Assembly (NCBI GenBank): GCA_937924335.1
Contig: CALDWW010000064.1
Span: 1 to 64,000, forward strand
DNA from: an uncultured Gammaproteobacteria bacterium
GTDB taxonomy: Bacteria; Pseudomonadota; Gammaproteobacteria; Steroidobacterales; XN24
DNA length: 64,000 nt
Reading direction: 5' to 3'
Below the pieces are notes generated by a model. It was not told where the DNA came from. It worked only from the letters and a program-made list of their open reading frames with translations, and did not search any database. Shown here piece by piece: positions 55,810-63,398 of this stretch. Positions within the stretch are counted from its first letter, which is position 1. Each line of letters begins with the position of its first letter. The translations under genes and the position numbers were made by a program.

Positions 55810-55819
55810 TAGCCCGGAC

Positions 55820-56464
55820 TCAGGTCGACGTGTCCCCCTTCCACAAAGGGCTGGCCATGCGGGTACCGAAATCCGGGAACATCACGTTGAATGCAACGCT
55901 AATGCGAGTCCGGTCGCTCATGTTCGGTGGAACCGAGTGCTGTAGCCATGCCGGGAACATCACCAGCATGCCTTCTCGCACGTCCAGCGTGATCCTGTCC
56001 GGATTCGACAAATCCTGGTTCCTTGCGGGGGGGACGATGAGGCCTACCTGCGGGCGCGGGTCGTGGAACGCAATAGCGTCAGATCCCGGGGCGGTATCAA
56101 CGTAGTACGCACCGCTGAGAAAGTTGTTCGGGTGGATATGCTGACGGTGCGCGTACCCCTGTCGGCTGACATTCGCCCAGCAGCCGGTGATGGACAGATC
56201 ACCATAGTCGATCGTCAGCGATTCACATATGCCGCGCGCGGTCTTCAGGACCACATCCACCAGGCCGGCGAGTTCAGGATGAAGATGCAGGTCCTGATCT
56301 GTCTGCCACTGGCCGCTGTGTTCAAGATCCTGCCGTTGCTGCCCGATGAGATCGATCCGCGAACGGATATCCCGGTTGATCCCCTCGTAGGTCTCGGCAG
56401 CCAGCTGAGTCGCCCAGACGTATGTAGGGAACAACTTGAGGACGCCGGATTTTTCTATTTTCAT
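55820..56464 (-). CDS. 2OG-Fe(II) oxygenase (TIGR02466-type)
   Basis: A 214-residue protein starting at ATG 56464 (GAGG upstream). The opening LFPTYVWATQLAAETYEGIN is typical of the TIGR02466 putative oxygenases. The jelly-roll metal and cosubstrate positions fit: GYAHRQHIHPNNFLSGAYYVD (His109/His111), LVMFPAWLQHSVPPN (distal His176) and RTRISVAFNV (Arg187 for 2-oxoglutarate). Substrates of this group are not known. It is convergent with the OPT-linked gene and divergent from the AAA-FHA gene. Confidence 0.87.
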   Translation of the reverse strand: MKIEKSGVLKLFPTYVWATQLAAETYEGINRDIRSRIDLIGQQRQDLEHSGQWQTDQDLHLHPELAGLVDVVLKTARGICESLTIDYGDLSITGCWANVSRQGYAHRQHIHPNNFLSGAYYVDTAPGSDAIAFHDPRPQVGLIVPPARNQDLSNPDRITLDVREGMLVMFPAWLQHSVPPNMSDRTRISVAFNVMFPDFGTRMASPLWKGDTST

Positions 56465-56640
56465 CTGCTGCTGCCTCGGTAAATTCTCCGCTGCCCGCGG
56501 TGACACCCGGGCCGCCCTTCGCTACACCGGGGACCCGGGGGTCCAATCGGCCGTGTTCTACCCGCAATGGTATACAAAAGACATCGGTCGGTTAGACTCT
56601 GCGTGTAAGAACAGTATCTGGTGGGGGTGGAGACAGCGCG

Positions 56641-57837
56641 ATGTACGATTCGCAGCGCGGCCTTGAGTCGCAACCTTTCGAGCAGCAGTTCGACGCCAGA
56701 TTTTTCTTTCGCGGTTTCCAGCATGCGTCTGCGTTGAGTTTTCTCAATCGGGCACTGGAGTCCGGCGAGACGGCAATCGCTATCACCGGGGCGCCCGGTA
56801 CCGGCAAGCGGGCCACCCTGGAGTATTTCCTGCGCGAGAGCCCTGATCAGTTGCGCAGCGGCCGCGTCGATGAAGTTCCAGAGGGCGCACACGAATTCCT
56901 CAAGGCGATACTCCATGCGTTCGGTTTCGGGCCGGTGGAGGCGGAGCGGGGCGAACTGCGGAATCTGCTCAGTGTTTTCCTCGTTCAGGCGCAGCACGAG
57001 GGGCAGTCCGTGCTGCTGCACATCGATGATCCCGGGCAAATTTCGGCGGAGGTGTCCGAGGAATTAATCTGGCTGGCCGGTGAAAAGAGCCGGGCCGGTG
57101 GTCTGCGCATCATCCTCACCGGCGATGTAGCACTCGACGCGCTGCTGGATGCTCCAAGGCTAGAGCCGCTGGCCAATAAGTTCCGTCTGCGGCACCGCCT
57201 GGACCCGCTGAGCGCGCGGGAGACCCATGACTATCTGCACTTTCGGCTGGCGGCTGCGGGATGCGGTAGTCCGGGAAAAGTCCTGAGCTCTACGATCGCT
57301 ACCGCGATCTACGCATCCACAGGCGGGTTGCCAGCCCAGATCAACCAGATATCGGCGGCACTGCTGGACGCCTCATCCGCAAAAGGCGGCAAGCTGCTGG
57401 ACCTCGATCTTGTACGCAGCGTGGCGGCGGATCTGGGGATGGCCGGAACAGGGATGGCGGCACTCGACTCGAGGGTGGTGGTCTCGCTGGAGGGGGAAAC
57501 CTTTCTTGACGTCCCGCTTGGTCGCGACAAGCTGCTGATTGGCCGGCATAGTTTCAACGATGTATGCCTGCGGGACTCTTCCGTCAGCCGCCATCACTCC
57601 ATCCTGGTCCCCGATGGCGGGGTGTGGGTCATCGTTGACTTAAATAGCACGAACGGCACCATGGTCAATGGCAAGTCGGTACGCCAAAGGGTGCTGGCCA
57701 ATGACGATTGCATCAGCATCGGTCGCTTCCAACTGGTCTACGAGGGTGGTCCATCCGGCGACCCGGCCCAGCCGCCGGACGAAGCGGATTTCCGCAGTAC
57801 AGTTGTGCTCGACGACGACCCGGATCTGATCAGCTGA
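56641..57837 (+). CDS. ExeA/GspA-like AAA ATPase fused to an FHA domain
   Basis: A 398-residue cytoplasmic protein. The N-terminal ATPase resembles the ExeA/GspA group: a 'RGFQHASALSFLNRALESGETAIAITGAPGTGKR' start, with Walker A at about 49-56. The Walker B region is VLLHIDDPGQ, where the usual Glu is Asp. A 'GGLPAQINQISAALL' sensor-2-like segment lies near 225. Residues 290-375 form a canonical FHA domain (LIGRHSFNDVCL, SVSRHHSILV, LNSTNGTMVNG), which binds phosphothreonine. No peptidoglycan-binding or membrane segment is visible, unlike ExeA. A phospho-regulated ATPase is a reasonable inference; partner proteins are not evident. Confidence 0.85.
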   Translation: MYDSQRGLESQPFEQQFDARFFFRGFQHASALSFLNRALESGETAIAITGAPGTGKRATLEYFLRESPDQLRSGRVDEVPEGAHEFLKAILHAFGFGPVEAERGELRNLLSVFLVQAQHEGQSVLLHIDDPGQISAEVSEELIWLAGEKSRAGGLRIILTGDVALDALLDAPRLEPLANKFRLRHRLDPLSARETHDYLHFRLAAAGCGSPGKVLSSTIATAIYASTGGLPAQINQISAALLDASSAKGGKLLDLDLVRSVAADLGMAGTGMAALDSRVVVSLEGETFLDVPLGRDKLLIGRHSFNDVCLRDSSVSRHHSILVPDGGVWVIVDLNSTNGTMVNGKSVRQRVLANDDCISIGRFQLVYEGGPSGDPAQPPDEADFRSTVVLDDDPDLIS

Positions 57838-58501
57838 CGCCTTCGACCAGGAACATCCGGAGCTGATCTGCAAGTCGCTTGCAGGCCGTATTCTGCGTCG
57901 GAGCAATGAGCGGGACGGGGATCACGACTGCCGGCATGATCGACATGCCGTTGACGTCGGTGGCCACCATGCCGGCCGATGCCACATGTTTCATGTCCCA
58001 GATCGCGGCCTCGTAGTCCGAGTCTTTTTCCCACCACATCAGTCCGAAACAACCGCCGGCGCCGGGGCCGACGGAGCAGCTGATGCTGCCGCCGCCTTCC
58101 AGGGCCTCGGTAGATCCCTCTATCCAGATGATGTAGCGGACGCCCGTGTCCGCGAATTTGGCGGCGACTTGCTCGTCTGCAAGTAGCTTGGGCAGGTCAT
58201 TGGGCGACCGGGGTGCTGTCCGCGGCTCGAACCAGGGGTAGAAGGCATCGCGGAATTCACCGTCCGGGATGACGGTCAGGCCGGTGTCTCCCTTGGACAG
58301 GTTCTTGTCGACGCAGTCGATGAAGTCGTTCTCTGTGAAATTCCCGTTGTGGTAGCTGCGCGCCAGGATGACGACCGCATCGCCTTCGCCGATTCCGGTG
58401 AGCGTGTGCCGACTTTGTTCTATGTGTGCGGTCATGCAACCGGACGCCGCGATGGCGCCGAGGCTGAGCGCCGCAAAACTGGTCAGTCGTTTCGTTTTCA
58501 T
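57830..58501 (-). CDS. Predicted lipoprotein, second of a coupled pair
   Basis: A 223-residue protein with a lipoprotein signal ending AASGC (Cys at about 22). The N-terminal mature part, 'GEGDAVVILARSYHNGNFTENDFIDCVDKNL', and 'GVRYIIWIEGST' resemble strands of a TolB/DUF-type nucleotide-fold periplasmic domain. A Gly/Ser/Cys-rich segment (SISCSVGPGAGGCFG) is unusual and contains two Cys that might form a disulfide. The start codon overlaps the stop of the upstream lipoprotein gene (ATGA). It overlaps the end of the convergent AAA-FHA gene by 8 bp. Function unknown. Confidence 0.75.
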   Translation of the reverse strand: MKTKRLTSFAALSLGAIAASGCMTAHIEQSRHTLTGIGEGDAVVILARSYHNGNFTENDFIDCVDKNLSKGDTGLTVIPDGEFRDAFYPWFEPRTAPRSPNDLPKLLADEQVAAKFADTGVRYIIWIEGSTEALEGGGSISCSVGPGAGGCFGLMWWEKDSDYEAAIWDMKHVASAGMVATDVNGMSIMPAVVIPVPLIAPTQNTACKRLADQLRMFLVEGVS

Positions 58502-59160
58502 CTGATTTTCACCGGTGCGCGGGAACGTCTGCGCGGGCTGCGGGCCGCGGCGCTCTGTTCTCTCAGCCACTCCCTGATCCGCGGTTCGTCTTCAAAATAT
58601 ATCGTCGTATAGGCGCCGGCGTCACGCATGGCCATGGTCGTGGCGTCCGCCAGCGAATCATCGGCATTGAACAGTTTGTGGCGGCTCTGTCCGTAGGCCC
58701 GGACAGGCCAGGAAACGACCAGGTCACCTTCGGGGGTAAGAACGTTGATCCGATAGGTGATCCATACGCTGAAGCTTTTGGTGCCCCAGTCAGTAGGGAT
58801 CGCAAATTCGTAGGACTCCACCTCAGGCTGGATCACCAGGTCGACCCGTCTGCCGAGGGCCCGCGGAGACTCGGATCCGTCGATCTGGACAGTGCCCGCA
58901 AACATGGACCCGAACACGGACTCGAACAGGCCTACGTTGGCGGAGCCCATCTGGACGACCCATGACTTCTCCCCGGGTGCGGACTCTTCGTAGACGTAAT
59001 TACTGAATTCCTCCGTATACCGAACGCCAACAGTCATGTTCAGAGGGGTCAGGACAGGGTCCGGGAACTCGCCGGTCACAGGGGCGGTGGTTGTGCAACC
59101 CGCTACAAGCCAGAGCGCCGCGATGATCGCAGGCGCAGTTGAAAGACGCGCGTTCAGCAT
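58498..59160 (-). CDS. Predicted lipoprotein, first of a coupled pair
   Basis: A 220-residue protein with lipobox LVAGC (Cys at about 21). The start ATG 59160 is preceded by a GGGGGA site. The mature part is strand-rich (LNMTVGVRYTEEFSNYVYEE; VDLVIQPEVESYEFAIP; WITYRINVLTPEGDLVVSWPVRAYGQ), reminiscent of outer-membrane assembly-type lipoproteins, with an Arg-rich C-terminus. I do not recognise a family. Coupled translation with the second lipoprotein suggests the two act together, probably at the outer membrane. Confidence 0.75.
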   Translation of the reverse strand: MLNARLSTAPAIIAALWLVAGCTTTAPVTGEFPDPVLTPLNMTVGVRYTEEFSNYVYEESAPGEKSWVVQMGSANVGLFESVFGSMFAGTVQIDGSESPRALGRRVDLVIQPEVESYEFAIPTDWGTKSFSVWITYRINVLTPEGDLVVSWPVRAYGQSRHKLFNADDSLADATTMAMRDAGAYTTIYFEDEPRIREWLREQSAAARSPRRRSRAPVKIR

Positions 59161-59343
59161 TAATCCCCCACCAAAACGCAATCTCCGGTCACTGGAAGAC
59201 CCTCGGGTCTCCTGTCTTTGATTGCAGAATATCTTTCATGTTCCCGGAATCGGGTGCAAGTGTACCGGTGTATGTATGCCGGATGTTGTGCTGCGGCGGA
59301 CCAGGGCGGCCAGATTGGCACCTCCGGGGTATTGAATTACCGT

Positions 59344-59781
59344 TCAGATCTGACTGCTGGGATCGCTGTTTTCGATCTGCTCTAGCAGATTGATGGCCAC
59401 GCCCACGAAGTCCGAATCGGTCACCAGTCCTTCGAGTATGCCGTCGCGCATGACGGCCAGGCAGCCTATGCCGAGAGAACGCAGGCTCAGTGCGGCATTG
59501 CGGACTCCAAGGCGGGGGTCAACGTACTTTACCGGGGCCGTCATGATGTCGGACACCCGCAGCCCTGCCTCCACGTCACAGGCCACAGAGGCCTTGGATC
59601 CTCTGGCAGCCAGCAGGTCCCTGTCGGACACTATGCCGACCAGGCTGTCTTCCTCGTCCAGGATCGGGATATGCCGGATACGCCTTTCGGTCATCAGTTT
59701 GCTGGCTTCGCTGATCCCGGCAGTGGGTGGCAGTGTGACGAGGTCGCTCCGGGGAGTCATGACCTGTCGTATGCTGATCAT
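59344..59781 (-). CDS. Tandem CBS-domain protein
   Basis: A 145-residue protein made of two CBS domains (about 5-60 and 75-130): SIRQVMTPRSDLVTLPP, RRIRHIPILDEEDSLVGIVSDRDLL, then VSDIMTAPVKYVDP and LEGLVTDSDFV. Stand-alone CBS pairs bind adenosine nucleotides and often act as energy or redox sensors. An FNR-type promoter lies upstream (59837-59911), so expression probably rises under low oxygen. No partner gene is adjacent. Confidence 0.92.
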   Translation of the reverse strand: MISIRQVMTPRSDLVTLPPTAGISEASKLMTERRIRHIPILDEEDSLVGIVSDRDLLAARGSKASVACDVEAGLRVSDIMTAPVKYVDPRLGVRNAALSLRSLGIGCLAVMRDGILEGLVTDSDFVGVAINLLEQIENSDPSSQI

Positions 59782-59836
59782 CTATTGTGTCCTTGCCGCT
59801 GGCATGGGAAGCGGAATCTTCCCATCGCTCGAGTCC

Positions 59837-59842
59837 TTTATA
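59837..59842 (-). promoter_or_regulatory. -10 element of the FNR-dependent CBS promoter
   Basis: TATAAA on the minus strand, centred 33 bp from the centre of the FNR box at 59866-59879. This places the box at about -41.5, the class II position, and transcription would start near 59830, 49 nt before ATG 59781. Confidence 0.6.
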
Positions 59843-59865
59843 CGGAGTTCCGATGGCTTCCTGCA

Positions 59866-59879
59866 TTGATCTGGATCAA
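59866..59879. promoter_or_regulatory. FNR/Anr box
   Basis: TTGAT-CTGG-ATCAA matches the FNR consensus TTGAT-N4-ATCAA exactly, and the symmetry extends to CATTGATC/GATCAATG. FNR-type regulators with a 4Fe-4S cluster activate from such sites when oxygen is low. Confidence 0.75.
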
Positions 59880-59897
59880 TGGGCAGCAGGCTACGAA

Positions 59898-59911
59898 TTG
59901 ACATGTGTCAA
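59898..59911. promoter_or_regulatory. Second FNR-family dyad
   Basis: TTGAC-ATGT-GTCAA is a perfect 14-bp palindrome with the same 5-4-5 layout as the FNR box but TTGAC half-sites. Its centre is exactly 32 bp (three helical turns) from the first box, at about -73.5. It may bind the same protein more weakly or a related Crp/Fnr regulator. Confidence 0.5.
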
Positions 59912-59988
59912 GTCGGCCGTGCGCATCGGTCGATGGCCGTGGTACCCTCCGTCTCCGCAACGACGACCAGATTTGACAGGAGGCAGGC

Positions 59989-60228
59989 GTGGAAGAGGTT
60001 CTGCAGAAGAAAATAGCCGAGATCACCGAGACGTTCGAGTTCTTCGACCGGGACGGCAATGGCCTGATCGACTTCGACGAATTCCGGTCCCTGTTGCAGA
60101 CCGTCAATCCTGACGCCACCATCAGCCAGTCGGCCGAAGGCTTCTCCATCACCGACACCAACAGTGACGGTTATGTCGACCTGGGCGAGTTCATCGAGTG
60201 GTGGCGGGCGAACTGGTGGGAGTACTGA
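59989..60228 (+). CDS. EF-hand calcium-binding protein
   Basis: A 79-residue protein with two EF-hand loops: DRDGNGLIDFDE (20-31) and DTNSDGYVDLGE (56-67), each with Asp/Asn/Asp ligands and a final Glu. No signal peptide is seen, so it should be cytosolic. GTG 59989 follows a strong AGGAGG site. EF-hand pairs of calmodulin type are uncommon but scattered in proteobacteria. It is convergent with the EF-G-like gene and downstream of the FNR-type region, which could also serve it. Confidence 0.88.
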   Translation: MEEVLQKKIAEITETFEFFDRDGNGLIDFDEFRSLLQTVNPDATISQSAEGFSITDTNSDGYVDLGEFIEWWRANWWEY

Positions 60229-60234
60229 TCCTGC

Positions 60235-62283
60235 TCAATCCTCCGGTGGGGATTCATACTGCGTGACAAGATCCCGCTGTACGTTAGGTGGCACCGGCTC
60301 GTATCGACTGAATGCCATGGTGTAGGTGCCGGCTCCGCCGGTCATGGATTTCAGCTGAGACTGGTAGGTCTGAAGCTCCGCCAACGGTGCTTCCCCATGC
60401 ACGACCACGCGATCGCCGGTCAGGGTCGTGTTACCGAGGATCCTGCCACGACGAGATGACAGATCGCCGGTGATGTTCCCCATCGAGTCGGAAGGGATCG
60501 TCACATCGAGCTCCACGACGGGTTCCAGCACGACTGGCCGGGCCTTGGACATGGCCTCGAGGAAAGCCTTCTTGCCGGCCATCACGAAGGCAACTTCCTT
60601 CGAGTCCACAGGGTGGAACTTGCCGTCATAGACCGTGACCCGGATGTCCTGGATCGGAAATCCGGCCGTGGCCCCCGTTTCCAGCGCCTGCTTGACGCCC
60701 TTTTCGACGGCCGGAATGAACTGGCCGGGGATCGCACCGCCGACGACCTTGTTCTGGAACTCGAATCCGCTCCCGCGTGGCAGCTTTTCGACTCGCAGAA
60801 AGACTTCGCCAAACTGGCCTGCGCCGCCGGTCTGCTTCTTGTGCCGATAGTGCCCTTCGGCTCCCGCGTTGATGGTCTCCTTGTAGGGGATGCTCGGCGG
60901 GTGAGTCTTCACTTCCGTGTTATAGCGATCTCTCATGCGTTCCAGGACCATGCGCAGGTGCAGATCCCCCATGCCGAGGACGACAGTCTCGTTCGTTGTG
61001 GCCCTCTGCTCGACTTTCAGACAGGGATCCTCGGCGCTCAGTCGGTTCAGCGCGTCCGAGATCTTCTGCTCATCCCCGCGCCGCGATGGCTCGATCGCAA
61101 GGCCCATCATGGGCGGAGAAAGCGCCGCCGGGCGCAGATGGAAGTTGTCTTCATCATGTGAGTCGTGAAGGACCGCATCGTAGAAGATCTCCTCGACCTT
61201 GCTTACGGCGCAGATATCTCCCGGACCTGCTGACGGGATCTCCTCCGTGTCCTTGCCCTGCAGGCGGTAGAGGTGCGATGCCCTGAAAGGTTTCCGGGCG
61301 TCGCCAATGAAAAGCTGTGTATTGGGTGTGACGGTGCCCTGATGGATACGGAAGATGCCCATCCGACCGACATAGGGGTCCACCACGACCTTGAAGACGT
61401 GAGCGATCACGTGCTGTGAAGGGTCCGGTGCCACCTCGACTGGCTCGGCGTCATCACCTTCGCCGCGCAGGAAGGGCGGTGGGTTGCCCTCGGCCGGATT
61501 CGGCAGCAATTTGATGATGATGTCCAGCAACGCATCGATGCCGGCGCCGGTGTCAGCAGAGACGAAGCAAACCGGCAACAGGTGCCCCTCACGGAGCGCT
61601 TTCTCGAAGGCGTCGTGAAGCTGGCCCGGCTTAAGGTCATCGCCGGACTCGAGGTACGCTTCCATCAGTTCTTCGTCCACCTCGACGACCTGGTCGATAA
61701 TCTTCTCATGCGCCTCGGAGACAGAGGAGAAGTCGGTCTCACCACCCTCCGGTGCGAAGAAGCAGCCGAACACTTTCGTGCCGTTCTCCGCTGGCAGATT
61801 GAGTGGCAGGCAACGTTTGCCGAATACGTCCTGGATCTCGGCCAGCAGCGCACCGAGCTTGGCCGGCTCCATGTCGATCTTGTTGATGATGATCATGCGG
61901 CACAGCCGGCTCTTCTTCGCCGCATCCATCAGCCGACGGATACCCGACTCGATGCCTGCCTGGGCGCTCAATACAAGAGCCGCCGTCTCCACCGCCGGGA
62001 GTACGCTGATTGACCGGCCGATAAAGTCCGGGTACCCGGGCGTATCTATCAGGTTAATGCGTGTGCCTTCATGCTGAAAGTGACACAGGGTCGTCTCCAG
62101 CGAGTGCTTCAGTTCGCGTTCCTGGGCGTCGAAATCACAGACGGTCGTTCCGCGATCCACGGAGCCGGGTGCCTTGATTGCGCCAGCCTTGGCCAGCAGC
62201 CTCTCGGCCAAGGTTGTTTTTCCGGCCCCGGCGGGTCCCACCAGGGCAATATTTCTTACAGATTCGATCTTGATGTCGGTCAC
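60235..62283 (-). CDS. EF-G-like translational GTPase (FusA-related)
   Basis: About 682 residues from GTG 62283; the frame is open to 62376, but those residues resemble no EF-G. The G1 motif is GPAGAGKTT (about 14-22), differing from the GHIDHGKTT of true EF-G; G3 is DTPGYPD (about 76) and G4 NKID (about 134). Domains II-V follow, with GGAGQFGEVFLRVEKL in domain IV. The changed P-loop and slightly shorter length match the 'EF-G-like' group found beside ordinary EF-G. Its role is unclear; it could act on stalled or recycling ribosomes. Confidence 0.88.
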   Translation of the reverse strand: MTDIKIESVRNIALVGPAGAGKTTLAERLLAKAGAIKAPGSVDRGTTVCDFDAQERELKHSLETTLCHFQHEGTRINLIDTPGYPDFIGRSISVLPAVETAALVLSAQAGIESGIRRLMDAAKKSRLCRMIIINKIDMEPAKLGALLAEIQDVFGKRCLPLNLPAENGTKVFGCFFAPEGGETDFSSVSEAHEKIIDQVVEVDEELMEAYLESGDDLKPGQLHDAFEKALREGHLLPVCFVSADTGAGIDALLDIIIKLLPNPAEGNPPPFLRGEGDDAEPVEVAPDPSQHVIAHVFKVVVDPYVGRMGIFRIHQGTVTPNTQLFIGDARKPFRASHLYRLQGKDTEEIPSAGPGDICAVSKVEEIFYDAVLHDSHDEDNFHLRPAALSPPMMGLAIEPSRRGDEQKISDALNRLSAEDPCLKVEQRATTNETVVLGMGDLHLRMVLERMRDRYNTEVKTHPPSIPYKETINAGAEGHYRHKKQTGGAGQFGEVFLRVEKLPRGSGFEFQNKVVGGAIPGQFIPAVEKGVKQALETGATAGFPIQDIRVTVYDGKFHPVDSKEVAFVMAGKKAFLEAMSKARPVVLEPVVELDVTIPSDSMGNITGDLSSRRGRILGNTTLTGDRVVVHGEAPLAELQTYQSQLKSMTGGAGTYTMAFSRYEPVPPNVQRDLVTQYESPPED

Positions 62284-62376
62284 GATTGCGGGCCCTTTGT
62301 TTTTTGCAATGGGTGAAGCCCGATACGGGTCAGTGGACAAGCATAGCACCCGATTGGGCGCTGCGACGAGTCGCAT

Positions 62377-63159
62377 TCACGACTGCAGGAGTAGGGCAAC
62401 CCGGGCGCCAGCCTGCCAGCCGTCGGAGCTTACGGCCGAGCCGCCCGGACGGGAGATTTCCAACAGGCCGTACGAGTTGAACAACGCCACGGCTTCGTCG
62501 GTATCGGCGTCACCATAGGTGCGGACAATCCTCAGGGCGCGCCCCTCGATCGAGGCACCGAGACGGCTTCCAGCAGCAGGCCCGGGGTCTTCAATATTCG
62601 AAATGAGATTGCCGAAGCGATCTGCGTAAAGGACCTCCCCGACGACGGCGTTTCCCTGAACGTCGGCTCGTGGCAGGGGCGACGCTCGCAGCCGCTGGCC
62701 TGGCGGTCCGAGCTCCGCAGGCGTCAGTTGACCGCTCCACAAGCGAGCGGCCAGCGGCGCAAATATGTCCCGGCCGTGGAACGTGCAGGAGCTGACCGCA
62801 AGATCGAGACGTTGAGCATCGACACGCCAGGCCGCCCAACTTTCCAGGCGTCTTGCGATCTGGGCTGCCATGCCGTTGTCTGGCACGAGGAACAGGTGTC
62901 CGTCGCCGTCGATGCAGACAATGTCGCGCTCGGTCCCGACACCGGGGTCCACCACAGCGACGTGGATCGATCCGCCGGCAAACCAGCCATATGACAATCC
63001 GACCCAGAGGCCCGCGATCTCGGGCCGGAACTCGGGCACGTAGTGGCACAGGTCGACGATGACGGCACGCGGGGACAACCTTGAGATGACGCCTTTCATG
63101 ATGCCGACATAGGGATCATGAAGCCCGAAGTCTGTGGTCAGCGAAATAACTCCGGGCAT
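62377..63159 (-). CDS. SAM hydroxide adenosyltransferase (DUF62 family)
   Basis: A 260-residue protein of the chlorinase/fluorinase superfamily. The family start ISLTTDFGLHDPYVGIMKGVI is at residues 5-25; VAVVDPGVGTERD and CTFHGRDIFAPLAARL supply the conserved Asp, Arg and His. YADRFGNLISNI marks the C-terminal domain. Most bacterial members hydrolyse S-adenosylmethionine to adenosine and methionine rather than halogenate. ATG 63159 fits the family N-terminus; in-frame ATGs at 63186 and 63216 would add up to 19 residues. Confidence 0.9.
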   Translation of the reverse strand: MPGVISLTTDFGLHDPYVGIMKGVISRLSPRAVIVDLCHYVPEFRPEIAGLWVGLSYGWFAGGSIHVAVVDPGVGTERDIVCIDGDGHLFLVPDNGMAAQIARRLESWAAWRVDAQRLDLAVSSCTFHGRDIFAPLAARLWSGQLTPAELGPPGQRLRASPLPRADVQGNAVVGEVLYADRFGNLISNIEDPGPAAGSRLGASIEGRALRIVRTYGDADTDEAVALFNSYGLLEISRPGGSAVSSDGWQAGARVALLLQS

Positions 63160-63398
63160 TGTGCTTTTCTGACGTACTCTGGACATCGGTCCAGCATCAT
63201 AAGCCGAATGGGGCATGCCGGCCAGGCTTTCTTGATGCGGCGGGTTAGATAAAAAACGCGATAAAACAATGGAGTAGAATTATTAATTAATGTAGAAGAT
63301 AGTCTGATCTTTCGAAAATATTCCCTTGAAAAAGCCACCAGCGGCACAATGTCTGCGGGCGAGTGTCAAATGTATGGTTGAGCACGAAGTGGAGCCGG

